DNA of 33,898 bases from an uncultured Rhizobium sp. (lineage in GTDB: Bacteria > Pseudomonadota > Alphaproteobacteria > Rhizobiales > Rhizobiaceae): assembly GCA_945952045.1 (NCBI GenBank), contig CAMFHE010000049.1, positions 1 to 33,898 on the forward strand. Reading direction: 5' to 3'. Below the pieces are notes generated by a model. The model saw nothing but the letters and a program-made list of their open reading frames with translations, made no database searches and had not been told where the DNA came from. Positions 8,558 to 16,806 of this stretch are shown here, piece by piece. A program made the position numbers and the translations under genes. Positions within the stretch are counted from its first letter, which is position 1. Each line of letters begins with the position of its first letter.

Positions 8558-9322
8558 ATGGGCCAAAAGCTCTCTTTCACCGCTTCGACTGCCGATGGTG
8601 CGCAGGCCGCCTGCGACGAATTGGTCCGCGTCTACGGCAATTTCGATGCGGATGAAGCGGATGTGATCGTCGCGCTTGGCGGCGATGGCTTCATGCTGCA
8701 GACGCTGCATCAGTTCATGGATACCGGAAAGCTGGTCTACGGCATGAATCGCGGCTCGATCGGCTTCCTCATGAACGACTACCGGCTGGAGGGGCTGCAG
8801 GAACGCATCCATGCGGCGGTCGCCAACGAATTCCATCCCTTGCGCATGACGGCGACCACGGCCGATGGCGTGACCACCAAAGCGCTTGCCATCAACGAGG
8901 TTTCCATCTTCCGGCAGTCGCACCAGGCAGCGAAGCTGCGGGTCGAAATCGATGGTCGCGTACGCCTCGAGGAACTGATCTGCGATGGCGTCATGGTGGC
9001 AACGCCGGCCGGCTCCACAGCCTACAATCTGTCCGCCCACGGGCCGATCCTGCCGCTGGAAGCGCCGCTATTGGCGCTGACCCCGGTCAGCGCCTTTCGC
9101 CCCCGCAGCTGGCGCGGTGCGCTTCTACCGAACAAGGTCACGGTCGATATCCATGTGCTCGAAGCCGGCAAGCGGCCGGTCAATGCGGTCGCCGACTATA
9201 CGGAGGCCAAGACGGTGACGCATGTGCGCATCGCACAGTCCGCCAGTACGACCGCGCGGATCCTATCCGATCCCGATCGCTCCTGGTCCGACCGCATTCT
9301 GGCCGAACAATTTCCCTCCTGA
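8558..9322 (+). CDS. nadK: NAD kinase
   Basis: The 254-residue product phosphorylates NAD to NADP in the cytoplasm. It carries the diagnostic GGDG motif (residues 41-44), the NE pair (113-114) and the glycine-rich TPAGSTAYNLSAHGPIL stretch (149-165). I chose the ATG at 8558 because AGG lies 6 nt upstream and the resulting length matches alphaproteobacterial NadK (about 255 residues). The frame is open further upstream to 8345, but that part does not resemble NadK. The next gene starts 11 nt after the stop, suggesting co-transcription. Confidence 0.93.
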   Translation: MGQKLSFTASTADGAQAACDELVRVYGNFDADEADVIVALGGDGFMLQTLHQFMDTGKLVYGMNRGSIGFLMNDYRLEGLQERIHAAVANEFHPLRMTATTADGVTTKALAINEVSIFRQSHQAAKLRVEIDGRVRLEELICDGVMVATPAGSTAYNLSAHGPILPLEAPLLALTPVSAFRPRSWRGALLPNKVTVDIHVLEAGKRPVNAVADYTEAKTVTHVRIAQSASTTARILSDPDRSWSDRILAEQFPS

Positions 9323-9332
9323 GGACGGCATC

Positions 9333-9812
9333 ATGCCTTTGCCAACATTCAAGATCGCTTTTGCAGCGCTTGCCGCCACCCTGCTGTTGTCGGGCGCAAA
9401 GGTCCACGCTGAAGACATCGACGCCCTGCCCTCGTCCGTGACCTTCGTCACCAGCACCGGCTACTGGGAAGAGCAGGCCGAGGCCGGCACCGCCCGGGCG
9501 CAGGCGCAAAAAGGCTATTACAAGCTCGTTTCGATCCGGCAGCCGGACCGCACGGCGAAACTCTATCTGCAGCAGATCGCCGCCACGGATGCAGCTCCGG
9601 TTGTCATCTCCAGCGTTGAAATCGAGGAACTGAACCAGCTCAAGCCGTTCGTCACGGATATTCGCCCGGAAAGCTCATCCGGCGCGACCAGCCAGCCGGG
9701 CATGTTCGCAACCGTCTATCTGAAGACCGATCCGCAAGCCAAGGATTCGGAAAGCTGGACGGTGATGATCGACGAGCTTGGCGAAATGATCGTTGAAAAG
9801 GCCACGAACTAA
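9333..9812 (+). CDS. Small exported protein of unknown function, 159 aa
   Basis: An N-terminal signal peptide is clear: a short basic start, a hydrophobic core (IAFAALAATLLLSGA) and a cleavage-like AxA site (KVHA, about residue 23) before EDIDALPS. The mature part of about 135 residues has no cysteine and reads as a beta-rich domain. I do not recognise the family. The ATG at 9333 is preceded by GAGGA, which overlaps the nadK stop, so the gene is probably translated from the nadK transcript. It converges on the J-domain gene, with about 30 nt between the stops and no clear terminator. Confidence 0.75.
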   Translation: MPLPTFKIAFAALAATLLLSGAKVHAEDIDALPSSVTFVTSTGYWEEQAEAGTARAQAQKGYYKLVSIRQPDRTAKLYLQQIAATDAAPVVISSVEIEELNQLKPFVTDIRPESSSGATSQPGMFATVYLKTDPQAKDSESWTVMIDELGEMIVEKATN

Positions 9813-9842
9813 CGTTTTTCCAGAAAGGATCATCGCTACGGA

Positions 9843-10436
9843 TTATTCCGCGGCCTTGACCTCTGGAACCGGTTCGAGCATCTCGATTTCGTAAGAATAG
9901 CCCTCAAGCATCGTATAGGCATGCTCGATCGTTTCGATCTGCGCTTCCGCCTTGCGGATGGCCTCGGCAATCGACTGGCTGCGGGCGCGCAGCATGGAGC
10001 CAAGCACGTCGGTTTCCGGCCGGCGACCCATGCGGTCCATGTGTTTGCGCAGCCGGGCGCGGTGACGCTCCAGTTCGAGAATATGGAAGCGGTTCTTGAC
10101 GATATCGTCAGTCAGCTTGCGGCGCATGGCGGCAACGGGATCGAAGGAGCCCGGCTCGCGTTCGTCGAGAATGAAATCGTTGACCAGGGTTTCGAGGATC
10201 AGCACGCCCTCTATATCGCGCGCATCCGCCAGTTCGGGATCGTAGCCGGTGTCGTCATAGACCTTGCGGCGAACAGGATCCTTCAAGAGCTCATAGGCGG
10301 TCTGCAGCCGCCCGAAATGGTCGACATCGCCGCCCGCATCCGGATGCGCACTCTTGGCCGCCTTGCGCCAGGCAAGCTTGACCGCCTCCGCCCCGGCGCC
10401 ACGGTCAACTCCAAGCATCGCATAGGGATCGATCAC
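9843..10436 (-). CDS. J-domain (DnaJ-like) protein, 197 aa
   Basis: An N-terminal J domain (about residues 3-66) contains the HPD tripeptide (31-33) that stimulates the ATPase of DnaK, in the context AWRKAAKSAHPDAGGD, followed by the helix-IV-like segment VRRKVYDDTGYDPE. The remaining 130 residues are mostly helical and lack the Gly/Phe, zinc-finger and substrate-binding domains of true DnaJ, so this is a specialised co-chaperone of unknown client. I chose the GTG at 10436 because AGGTGA lies just upstream; the frame also permits a GTG at 10481 with no better site. Confidence 0.8.
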   Translation of the reverse strand: MIDPYAMLGVDRGAGAEAVKLAWRKAAKSAHPDAGGDVDHFGRLQTAYELLKDPVRRKVYDDTGYDPELADARDIEGVLILETLVNDFILDEREPGSFDPVAAMRRKLTDDIVKNRFHILELERHRARLRKHMDRMGRRPETDVLGSMLRARSQSIAEAIRKAEAQIETIEHAYTMLEGYSYEIEMLEPVPEVKAAE

Positions 10437-10701
10437 GCCGTCACCTGTTCCTTCCCGCTTGCGGCAGCCCGTATCGATCACGATGCGTCCGGCACGCCAC
10501 AGAGTTTACACTGTACATGATCCGCTCTGGAAGGATCATACGCGAAAAGCCGCCCTCATTCAGTACCGGCTCGCCCCTTTGGCATCAAGCCCGAAGCAGT
10601 CGCCATTGTTTAAGGCAGACGGGACGAAATTGTGTTCATGGGATGATCTCCCCGTTTTCCACATGCAGCCGGCGCATAGGCTGATCTTTGGAAGATCGCT
10701 T

Positions 10702-11712
10702 TCAGGCCGTCATGCTTTGCGGCTGTTCGACCGCGCCGAAGGCTGCTGCGATGATATCGGGCCCAGCGCCGGGACGATTGGAATCGGTCGAGAGAATTTG
10801 CCGAAAACGCCGCGCTCCGGGCAATCCCTGGAACAGCCCGACCATGTGTTTGGTTACATGATGCAACTTGCCGCCACCAGCAATATGCCGCTCGGCATAA
10901 GCCATCATCCGGTCTCGCAAGACATTCGTATCCAGAGCTTGCGTCGATGCGCCATACACGCGGCAATCGACATCGGCGAGCAGCGTCGTGTTGTGATAGG
11001 CCGCGCGGCCGAGCATCACGCCATCCATGATCTCCAGATGAAGCGCGGCATGATCGAGATCGGCGATCCCGCCATTGATGCCGAGGAAAACCTCAGGGTT
11101 TTCCCGCTTCATCGCATGGACCAGCGGATAATCGAGCGGCGGTATCTCGCGGTTTTCCTTCGGCGACAGGCCCTGCAGCCAGGCCTTGCGGGCATGGATC
11201 CAGATGGCATCGGCGCCCGCCCCGATCATCCGGCGCAGGAAATCGGGCAAGACCTCCAGCGGTTCCTGATCGTCGACGCCGATACGGCATTTCACCGTCA
11301 CCGGCACGGACGAAATCCGCTTCATCTCTAAAACAGCGCGCTCCACCGTTTCAGGCTCGCGCATCAGGCAGGCGCCGAAAGCCCCGGATTGGACACGATC
11401 GGAAGGGCAACCGACATTGAGATTGATCTCGTCATAACCGTAGTCGGCCGCGATCCTCAGCGCCTCGCCGAGCTTGCCGGCATCCGACCCACCAAGCTGC
11501 AGCGCGACCGGATGTTCGGCCGGATCGTAAGACAACAGCCGCTCGCGCGGACCATGAATGATCGCATCCGCGACCACCATCTCGGTATACAGCAACGCAT
11601 GATGCGAAAGCTGGCGATGGAGATAGCGGCAATGCCGATCGGTCCAGTCGATCATCGGGGCGACGGCAAAGATCTTCTTGCCGGAAACACGGGCTTTTTC
11701 GTAGAAATTCAA
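10702..11712 (-). CDS. dusA: tRNA-dihydrouridine synthase A
   Basis: This is an FMN-dependent TIM-barrel enzyme that reduces uridines in the tRNA D-loop. The start of the barrel (VAPMIDWTDRHCR), the segment INLNVGCPSDRVQSGAFGACLM with the catalytic cysteine after GAFGA, the HARKAWLQGLSPKENRE segment and GINGGI near the phosphate-binding end are all typical of the DusA subgroup. The length (336 residues) is normal. A stop codon lies two codons upstream of the TTG at 11712, and no ATG occurs before the conserved core, so TTG is the probable start. No terminator is obvious downstream; a short GATCTT/AAGATC hairpin at 10682-10696 lacks a T run. Confidence 0.93.
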   Translation of the reverse strand: MNFYEKARVSGKKIFAVAPMIDWTDRHCRYLHRQLSHHALLYTEMVVADAIIHGPRERLLSYDPAEHPVALQLGGSDAGKLGEALRIAADYGYDEINLNVGCPSDRVQSGAFGACLMREPETVERAVLEMKRISSVPVTVKCRIGVDDQEPLEVLPDFLRRMIGAGADAIWIHARKAWLQGLSPKENREIPPLDYPLVHAMKRENPEVFLGINGGIADLDHAALHLEIMDGVMLGRAAYHNTTLLADVDCRVYGASTQALDTNVLRDRMMAYAERHIAGGGKLHHVTKHMVGLFQGLPGARRFRQILSTDSNRPGAGPDIIAAAFGAVEQPQSMTA

Positions 11713-12015
11713 GCTCTTCGGTCCGCTGTTCTATCTCGACTTCGAAAAATTCTTCCGCGCGTCGCCGCCAGGGCCGGCGGGAGGCGTAGGCAAAGGCGTC
11801 ACCACTCGAACGGAAGGTCGGCACCAGCCTATACAGCCAAATTCCCCCGAAAAAAAGGCGTGCATTCGCCGATGCGAAGAAGGCGAACGCTTAGCGCCGT
11901 CCCACCCTTCGTCAGGGGCAAATTAACGAATATTTTCAATAGTGCGGTTCCCGGCTTGGTTTTGCGGCGCAAAGCCCATACCTTCTCGCCGAGTTCAGCG
12001 GGGACACGTCCTGTC
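11713..12015. other. 303-nt intergenic region between divergent dusA and the DUF4214 gene
   Basis: It should hold the promoters of both divergent genes. I see no convincing -35/-10 pair. An imperfect inverted repeat (GCATTCGCC at 11862-11870, GGCGAACGC at 11882-11890) is the only structure of note. A possible 65-codon minus-strand frame here has no coding character. Confidence 0.4.
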
Positions 12016-13017
12016 ATGAGTAACAATCTCTATGTCACCGGCCTGTGGCGCGCCGTCGATGCGATGACCACCGGCGACAATCCCGGTTTCCAGTTCAACG
12101 GTTTCGAAAACCCGGACGCTTACGGGCGCGGTTATGAGTTGAACATGGGCACGCTCGATGCCATCGCCCAATCCGTGTCCTGGATGATCGACCCCGCGAC
12201 CGGCCAGCCGCATGATTATGCCAAGCCCAATATCATGGCTTTGCTCACCGCCTTCGCCAAGATCGGCCTTTCCGGTGACGATCTGGTTACCGCCAGCAAT
12301 GCAAACGACATGATTGTCGTCGAGGGTGGCAACGACACCGTTTATGCCGGTCGTGGCGACGACTATATCGATGGCGGCCCCGGCAATGACACCATCTATG
12401 GACAGGAAGGCAACGACATCATCAAAGGCGGCCCCGGCGAAGATTTCATCAATGGCGGCGCCGGCATCGATACCGCGATCTATTCCGGGCTACGGCATCA
12501 CTACGGCATAGAGGGCGACATGGCCTGGCGCATCGTCGCCTCACCGGAGGATGGCCAGGATACGCTTGTCGATGTCGAGCGCCTGCAATTTGCCGACGGC
12601 ACGCTGACCTTCGACGACGCCCATTCGACTGGCGTTTTCACACTGGACGAAACTGCAGCCCAGGTGGCGCGACTCTACCGCGCGGCCATCGACCGCCTTC
12701 CGGACGGGCCCGGCCTGCTCTACTGGCTCGACATCGTCAAAAGCGGCAAGCAGACAATTGGTGAAGTCGCCGACCGGTTCGTCGCCTCACCGGAATTCAA
12801 CGCAACCTATGGCAGCCTCTCGGACAAGGCCTATGTCGAACGCATTTATGAAAATGTACTCGACCGGACGCCGACCGATAAGGAGGTGAGCTACTGGACG
12901 GGATATCTTTCAGACGGTGCGCATGACCGCGGCGATGTCCTGCAGTATTTTTCCGACTCCGCCGAGTTTCGCAGCATCATCGGCGGCACCAACGATACCG
13001 GCATCGTCTTTCTCTAG
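12016..13017 (+). CDS. RTX-repeat / DUF4214 protein, putative type I-secreted
   Basis: The 333-residue protein has no N-terminal signal peptide. Residues 1-100 form a region I do not recognise. Residues 103-152 contain calcium-binding nonapeptide (RTX) repeats such as GGNDTVYAG, GGPGNDTIYG and EGNDIIKGG. After a linker strand region (about 153-205, ending LQFADGTLTF), residues about 212-322 form a DUF4214 domain with two related halves (AQVARLYRAAIDRLPDGPGL and KAYVERIYENVLDRTPTDKE). RTX plus DUF4214 with no Sec signal is typical of proteins exported by type I systems such as PrsDE in rhizobia; no transporter is encoded nearby. It converges on a second protein with the same C-terminal layout. 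The ATG at 12016 has a weak ribosome site. Confidence 0.8.
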   Translation: MSNNLYVTGLWRAVDAMTTGDNPGFQFNGFENPDAYGRGYELNMGTLDAIAQSVSWMIDPATGQPHDYAKPNIMALLTAFAKIGLSGDDLVTASNANDMIVVEGGNDTVYAGRGDDYIDGGPGNDTIYGQEGNDIIKGGPGEDFINGGAGIDTAIYSGLRHHYGIEGDMAWRIVASPEDGQDTLVDVERLQFADGTLTFDDAHSTGVFTLDETAAQVARLYRAAIDRLPDGPGLLYWLDIVKSGKQTIGEVADRFVASPEFNATYGSLSDKAYVERIYENVLDRTPTDKEVSYWTGYLSDGAHDRGDVLQYFSDSAEFRSIIGGTNDTGIVFL

Positions 13018-13120
13018 AGTATTTCCCGCAAAAGGGCGAAGCGGTTTTCCGTGCGGAAATGCGGGGAAACGAAGAGTTAGAGCGTTTTCGCGAATCGGAG
13101 CAAAGCGGCAACGCTCTAAC
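13018..13120. repeat. Rhizobial intergenic palindromic repeat, copy B (fullest copy)
   Basis: Two palindromic modules are seen. The first is GCGGTTTTCCGTGCGGAAAT (13041-13060). The second has perfect 10-bp arms TTAGAGCGTT (13077-13086) and AACGCTCTAA (13110-13119). It fills the gap between two convergent genes almost exactly and may also serve as a transcript end for both. The core matches copies A and C. Confidence 0.7.
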
Positions 13121-13125
13121 GCCGA

Positions 13126-14220
13126 TCAGACGTACCAGATGCCGTCGGAAATCGCATGGCTGACGCCCGCGATGTTTTCGGCACTCTCGGAGAAGCCGGC
13201 GAGAACGGCTGCTTTCGAAGCGCCGCTTTCCAACTGGCCGGTCCAGTAGGCGATACCGCCGGATTCTCCATCGCGACCGAGAACGTTATGATAGAGCTTT
13301 TCGACGAAGGCGGTATTGGTCGGCCGGTCACCGTAAACGGAAGCAAATTCCGCCGAGGAAACGAACCCGGCCGCCGTTTCGAGCAACGACTTGCCGCCAT
13401 CCATCGCCTTGATCCAGTAAGTCAGGCCCCCGGAATCCGGGGTGCGTGCAAATGCGGCCTGGTAGATGCGATAGGCCTGACCCGCGATGCCGGCGAGATC
13501 GGTGGCCAGCGTGCCATCTGAAAATTCCAGCCGCTCGATGGAATGCATCGTGTCATGGCCGGTGCTGGTCGAGGAAACAGAAACCGTGCCCTCGCTGAAG
13601 GACACGGCGTAATCGCCACGCTTTCCGGCATAGACGACCGTGTCGATACCGCCCTGCCCCTCGAAACCGTCATTACCCGGTCCGGCCTTGAACCGGTTGT
13701 TCTTTTCCAGATTATCGACGAAGGAGGACGGCGTGTCGTAATCGGAAAATTTCTTGAGGTAATCGAGGATCGAGGTGCCATTGGCGTCGGCAGCGATTGC
13801 CGTGCCGCCTGATTTGACGAAATCGATCAATTTTTGCGTGCCGACCAGATGGGTTGCGGCGATCATGCCGCTCTTGGTCAAAAGCGTGCCGTTCAAGGTC
13901 TGGCCGGTGTAGAATTCGAGATCGTAATAGCGGATGCGGTTCCAGAGCAGCGTGAACCAGGCGCCCGCCGCCGCATCCTGCTCGGCTGGATTTTTCAGGA
14001 AATCGTCAATCGAACCGATGCCGTTCTTGCCTGTGAAGCCCTTGCTGTAGACATTGTCATAGACGTTCGAATCCTTCGGCGCATAACCGAGATCGATCAG
14101 CGCCGCCTCGCCGAACTGATAGGCGCCGGCATAGCCGTATTTGTTGACCGCGCTATAATTGTCTCCAGACTCCCGCACACGCAGGGCTTTGAAGAAATCG
14201 GCATAGGTTCCGCGGGACAT
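13126..14220 (-). CDS. Lysozyme-like domain plus DUF4214 protein, putative type I-secreted
   Basis: The 364-residue protein lacks a signal peptide. Its N-terminal part (about 1-170) resembles a lysozyme or lytic-transglycosylase fold: RVRESGDNYSAVNKYGYAGA with a candidate catalytic Glu17, followed by YQFGEAALIDLGY. The middle carries a degenerate RTX-like stretch (AGPGNDGFEGQGGIDTVVYAG, about 183-203) and a strand region ending LEFSDGTLATD, closely paralleling the convergent neighbour. Residues about 245-350 form DUF4214, again with two halves (YRIYQAAFARTPDSGGLTYW and EKLYHNVLGRDGESGGIAYW). The ATG at 14220 has GGAG 5 nt upstream. A plausible role is exported peptidoglycan or polysaccharide cleavage; the catalytic assignment is an inference from one motif. 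Confidence 0.8.
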   Translation of the reverse strand: MSRGTYADFFKALRVRESGDNYSAVNKYGYAGAYQFGEAALIDLGYAPKDSNVYDNVYSKGFTGKNGIGSIDDFLKNPAEQDAAAGAWFTLLWNRIRYYDLEFYTGQTLNGTLLTKSGMIAATHLVGTQKLIDFVKSGGTAIAADANGTSILDYLKKFSDYDTPSSFVDNLEKNNRFKAGPGNDGFEGQGGIDTVVYAGKRGDYAVSFSEGTVSVSSTSTGHDTMHSIERLEFSDGTLATDLAGIAGQAYRIYQAAFARTPDSGGLTYWIKAMDGGKSLLETAAGFVSSAEFASVYGDRPTNTAFVEKLYHNVLGRDGESGGIAYWTGQLESGASKAAVLAGFSESAENIAGVSHAISDGIWYV

Positions 14221-14311
14221 GGAGACTCCGGTGAGGCAACGGATGGTGGACGAACCATAGTCACGATCTCCTCAAGATTCGGTAACGCCGGTTCCCACTT
14301 TTTGCCCAAGG

Positions 14312-14324
14312 GGTTAGGCTAACC
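14312..14324. promoter_or_regulatory. Small palindrome between divergent genes
   Basis: The inverted repeat GGTTAG-G-CTAACC lies in the 145-nt gap between the lysozyme-like gene and the FAH-family gene. It could be an operator. No matching copy was noticed elsewhere. Confidence 0.2.
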
Positions 14325-14365
14325 AACGAATCGCGTTCCGATCCCTCAAAGATGCGAGCTAAGCC

Positions 14366-15061
14366 ATGACCGACAAGGCAACCGTCATTCCCATGCCGCC
14401 GCACATTCTGCTTCCTGTCGAAGGAGAAGCCGCGCTCTTTCCCGTGCGCCGCGTCTATTGCGTCGGGCGCAATTATGCGGCGCATGCCGTCGAGATGGGC
14501 CATGATCCCTCGCGCGAAAAGCCGTTCTTCTTCCAGAAAAACCCGGACAACCTGCTGCCGCCGGGCTTCGACATGCCCTATCCGCCGCTGACCCAGGACC
14601 TGCATCACGAGGTCGAGGCTGTCGTCGCGTTGCGCGCAGGCGGCGCGGATATTCCGCATGAGGAGGCGCTGAACTGCATCTACGGCTATGCCGTCGGCAT
14701 CGATTTCACCCGCCGCGACCTGCAGGCCGAGGCCAAGAAGGAAGGCAAGCCCTGGGCGGCCGCCAAGGCCTTCGAAGGCTCCGCGCCGGTGTCTGCCATC
14801 GTGCCCGCCGCCCGCATCGGCCATCCCGATCATGGCGGCGTCTGGCTGAAGGTCAACGACCGCAAGAAGCAGGAGGGCGACATGAACCAGATGATCTGGA
14901 AAGTACCGGAAATCATCGCCGAACTGTCGAAACTCTTCGTGCTCGCCGCCGGCGACGTCATCATGACCGGCACCCCCTCCAGCGTCGGCCCCGTTCAGCG
15001 CGGCGACCGCGTCGAATGCGGTATCGACGGTATCGCAACCCTGTCCGTCAACATCATCTGA
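14366..15061 (+). CDS. Fumarylacetoacetate hydrolase family protein (acylpyruvase / fumarylpyruvate hydrolase-like)
   Basis: The 231-residue single-domain FAH-fold enzyme contains the start motif VYCVGRNYAAHA, the metal-binding Glu and neighbourhood in HHEVEAVVALRAGG, GYAVGIDFTRRDLQ, and the closing segment LAAGDVIMTGTPSSVGPV. Proteins of this size and pattern (FAHD1 and YcgM type) hydrolyse acylpyruvates or decarboxylate oxaloacetate; fumarylpyruvate hydrolase is the usual annotation. The metal would be Mg or Mn. The substrate cannot be told from sequence. The gamma-carbonic anhydrase gene begins 10 nt downstream, so they form a two-gene operon. Confidence 0.9.
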   Translation: MTDKATVIPMPPHILLPVEGEAALFPVRRVYCVGRNYAAHAVEMGHDPSREKPFFFQKNPDNLLPPGFDMPYPPLTQDLHHEVEAVVALRAGGADIPHEEALNCIYGYAVGIDFTRRDLQAEAKKEGKPWAAAKAFEGSAPVSAIVPAARIGHPDHGGVWLKVNDRKKQEGDMNQMIWKVPEIIAELSKLFVLAAGDVIMTGTPSSVGPVQRGDRVECGIDGIATLSVNII

Positions 15062-15071
15062 GGAATTCCAG

Positions 15072-15602
15072 ATGCCCCTCTACGCGCTCGACACCCTGAC
15101 ACCGAAAACGCCCGAGAAGGATCGCTACTGGGTCGCGCCCGATGCTCATGTCATCGGCCAGGTGGAGATCGGCGACGAGGTCGGCATCTGGTTCGGAGCG
15201 GTGCTGCGTGGCGACAATGAGCCGATCCGGCTCGGCGATGGCACCAATGTCCAGGAAGGCGTGATGATCCACACCGATCCCGGCCATCCCGTCACCATCG
15301 GCAAGGGCTGCACGCTCGGCCACCACGCCATCATCCACGGCTGCAGCATCGGCGACAATTCGCTGATCGGCATGGGCGCGACGGTGCTCAACGGCGCGAA
15401 GATCGGCAACAACTGCCTCGTCGGCGCCAATGCGCTGGTGACCGAGGGCAAGGAGTTTCCCGACAATTCCCTGATCGTCGGCTCGCCTGCCCGCGCCATC
15501 CGTACGCTCGACGACAAGGCTGTCGAGGGGCTGAAACGGTCGGCGGCCAGCTATATCGCCAATTGGCGACGTTTCGCCAGCGGCCTCAAGCGCATGGATT
15601 AA
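15072..15602 (+). CDS. Gamma-class carbonic anhydrase family protein
   Basis: The 176-residue left-handed beta-helix protein shows hexapeptide repeats (for example HVIGQVEIGDEVGIWFGAVL, and later IGDNSLIGMGATVL). It has the three expected metal-binding histidines: His67 in MIHTD, and His84 and His89 in LGHHAIIHGC. It probably forms a trimer with zinc or iron sites between subunits; many relatives (PaaY/CaiE/YrdA type) have weak or unproven anhydrase activity. AGGA precedes the ATG at 15072. Its stop codon overlaps the end of zur on the other strand by 4 nt. Confidence 0.92.
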   Translation: MPLYALDTLTPKTPEKDRYWVAPDAHVIGQVEIGDEVGIWFGAVLRGDNEPIRLGDGTNVQEGVMIHTDPGHPVTIGKGCTLGHHAIIHGCSIGDNSLIGMGATVLNGAKIGNNCLVGANALVTEGKEFPDNSLIVGSPARAIRTLDDKAVEGLKRSAASYIANWRRFASGLKRMD

Positions 15603-15997
15603 GCGGCGCAGGCCGCGCACAGTCCCCGAATTTCGATCGTCGTCTTTTCCGCCTTGAAGCGGCGAGCTTTGGTGAAGGCTTCGAGGCGATGATCGACATC
15701 GTGGTCGTGAAACTCGTCCACATGGCCGCAACTGTTGCAGATCGTAAACGCGACGGTCCCATGACGGCAGCAGCTTTCATCTGGATGCGCGCAGGCGACG
15801 AAAGCGTTCAGGCTTTCCAGCCGATGGACGAGGCCGAACTCCAGAAGCTTGTCGAGAGCGCGATAGACCTGCAGCGGCGCGCGAAACCCATGATCGCGCA
15901 GCTTGTCGAGAATGGTGTAGGCGCTGACGGGCTGGTCGGCGCGACGCAGGACATCGAAAACGAGCCCCTGGTTTTTGGTCAGTTGCGGCGAATTCAT
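15599..15997 (-). CDS. zur: Zinc uptake regulator Zur (Fur family)
   Basis: The 132-residue Fur-family repressor has an N-terminal winged helix (about 8-75, including PVSAYTILDKLRDHGFRAPL and VYRALDKLLEFGLVHRLES). The C-terminal dimerisation and metal domain carries CAHPDESCCRHG, the CNSCGHVDEFHDHDVDH segment and a terminal CAAC. The two Cys pairs (CNSC and CAAC) form the structural zinc site. AGGAGG lies 6 nt before the ATG at 15997, which overlaps the znuB stop (ATGA), so zur is the last gene of znuC-znuB-zur. The pairing with znu genes and a palindromic upstream site supports zinc-dependent repression of the locus. Confidence 0.95.
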   Translation of the reverse strand: MNSPQLTKNQGLVFDVLRRADQPVSAYTILDKLRDHGFRAPLQVYRALDKLLEFGLVHRLESLNAFVACAHPDESCCRHGTVAFTICNSCGHVDEFHDHDVDHRLEAFTKARRFKAEKTTIEIRGLCAACAA

Positions 15998-16806
15998 CGC
16001 AAACCTCCTTCCGCCTCTTGATTTCGCCGAAGCGGAATGAGGCTGAATACAAACAAGACGAGCGCGGCGACGACGATGGACGGGCCGGATGGCGTGTCGA
16101 AATGCAGCGAGCCGAACAGCCCGCCGACGACGGCGGCGGCGCCGATCACCGAGGCCAGCACCGCCATGATTTCCGGCGTCGAAGAAAAGCGCCGCGCGGT
16201 TGCCGCCGGAATGATCAACAGTGAGGTGATCAGCATGATGCCGACGATCTTCATGGCAATGGCGATCACCAGCGCCATCAGCAGCATGAACAACAGCCGC
16301 GCCCGCTCCGGCCGCAAACCTTCGGCTTCCGCGAGATCGGGATTGACCGTCGAGGCCAGCAGCGGCCGCCACAGATAGACGATGGCGAACAGCACCAGAA
16401 TGCCGCCGCCCCAGATGAGGTCGATATCCTGTTCCGTCACCGCGAGGATATCGCCGAACAGGAACGAGACGAGATCGATCCGCACCCAGGTCATGAAGGC
16501 GACCATGACAAGGCCGATGGCCAGCGTCGCATGCGAGAGAATGCCGAGCAGCGCATCCGCCGAAAGCCCACCGCGCCGTTGCAACAAGAGAAGCAGCAGC
16601 GAAACGCCTGCCGCAACAAGGAAGACGCTGAGCATCAGATTGAGCTGCATCAGCAGCGACAGCGCCACGCCCAGCAGCGCCGAATGCGCCATGGTGTCGC
16701 CGAAATATGCCATGCGCCGCCAGACGACGAAGCAGCCAAGCGGTCCCGTGGTCAGAGCAAGACCGACGCCGGCGATCAGCGCGCGCAGGAAAAAATCGTC
16801 AAGCAC
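15994..16806 (-). CDS. znuB: Zinc ABC transporter permease ZnuB
   Basis: The 270-residue integral membrane protein of the ABC-3 permease family has about eight hydrophobic segments. The N-terminal LDDFFLRALIAGVGLALTTG, the segment LGCFVVWRRMAYFGDTMAHS and the MALVIAIAMKIVGIMLITSL segment are characteristic. The GTG at 16806 is chosen because GGAG lies 7 nt upstream and the product then has normal length. This start lies within the end of znuC (8-nt overlap), and the stop overlaps the zur ATG, so translation of the three genes is probably coupled. Confidence 0.94.
   Translation of the reverse strand: MLDDFFLRALIAGVGLALTTGPLGCFVVWRRMAYFGDTMAHSALLGVALSLLMQLNLMLSVFLVAAGVSLLLLLLQRRGGLSADALLGILSHATLAIGLVMVAFMTWVRIDLVSFLFGDILAVTEQDIDLIWGGGILVLFAIVYLWRPLLASTVNPDLAEAEGLRPERARLLFMLLMALVIAIAMKIVGIMLITSLLIIPAATARRFSSTPEIMAVLASVIGAAAVVGGLFGSLHFDTPSGPSIVVAALVLFVFSLIPLRRNQEAEGGLR

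Noticed and set aside
10682..10696. Hairpin after dusA as terminator
   Set aside because: The stem is only 6 bp and no T run follows on the minus strand.
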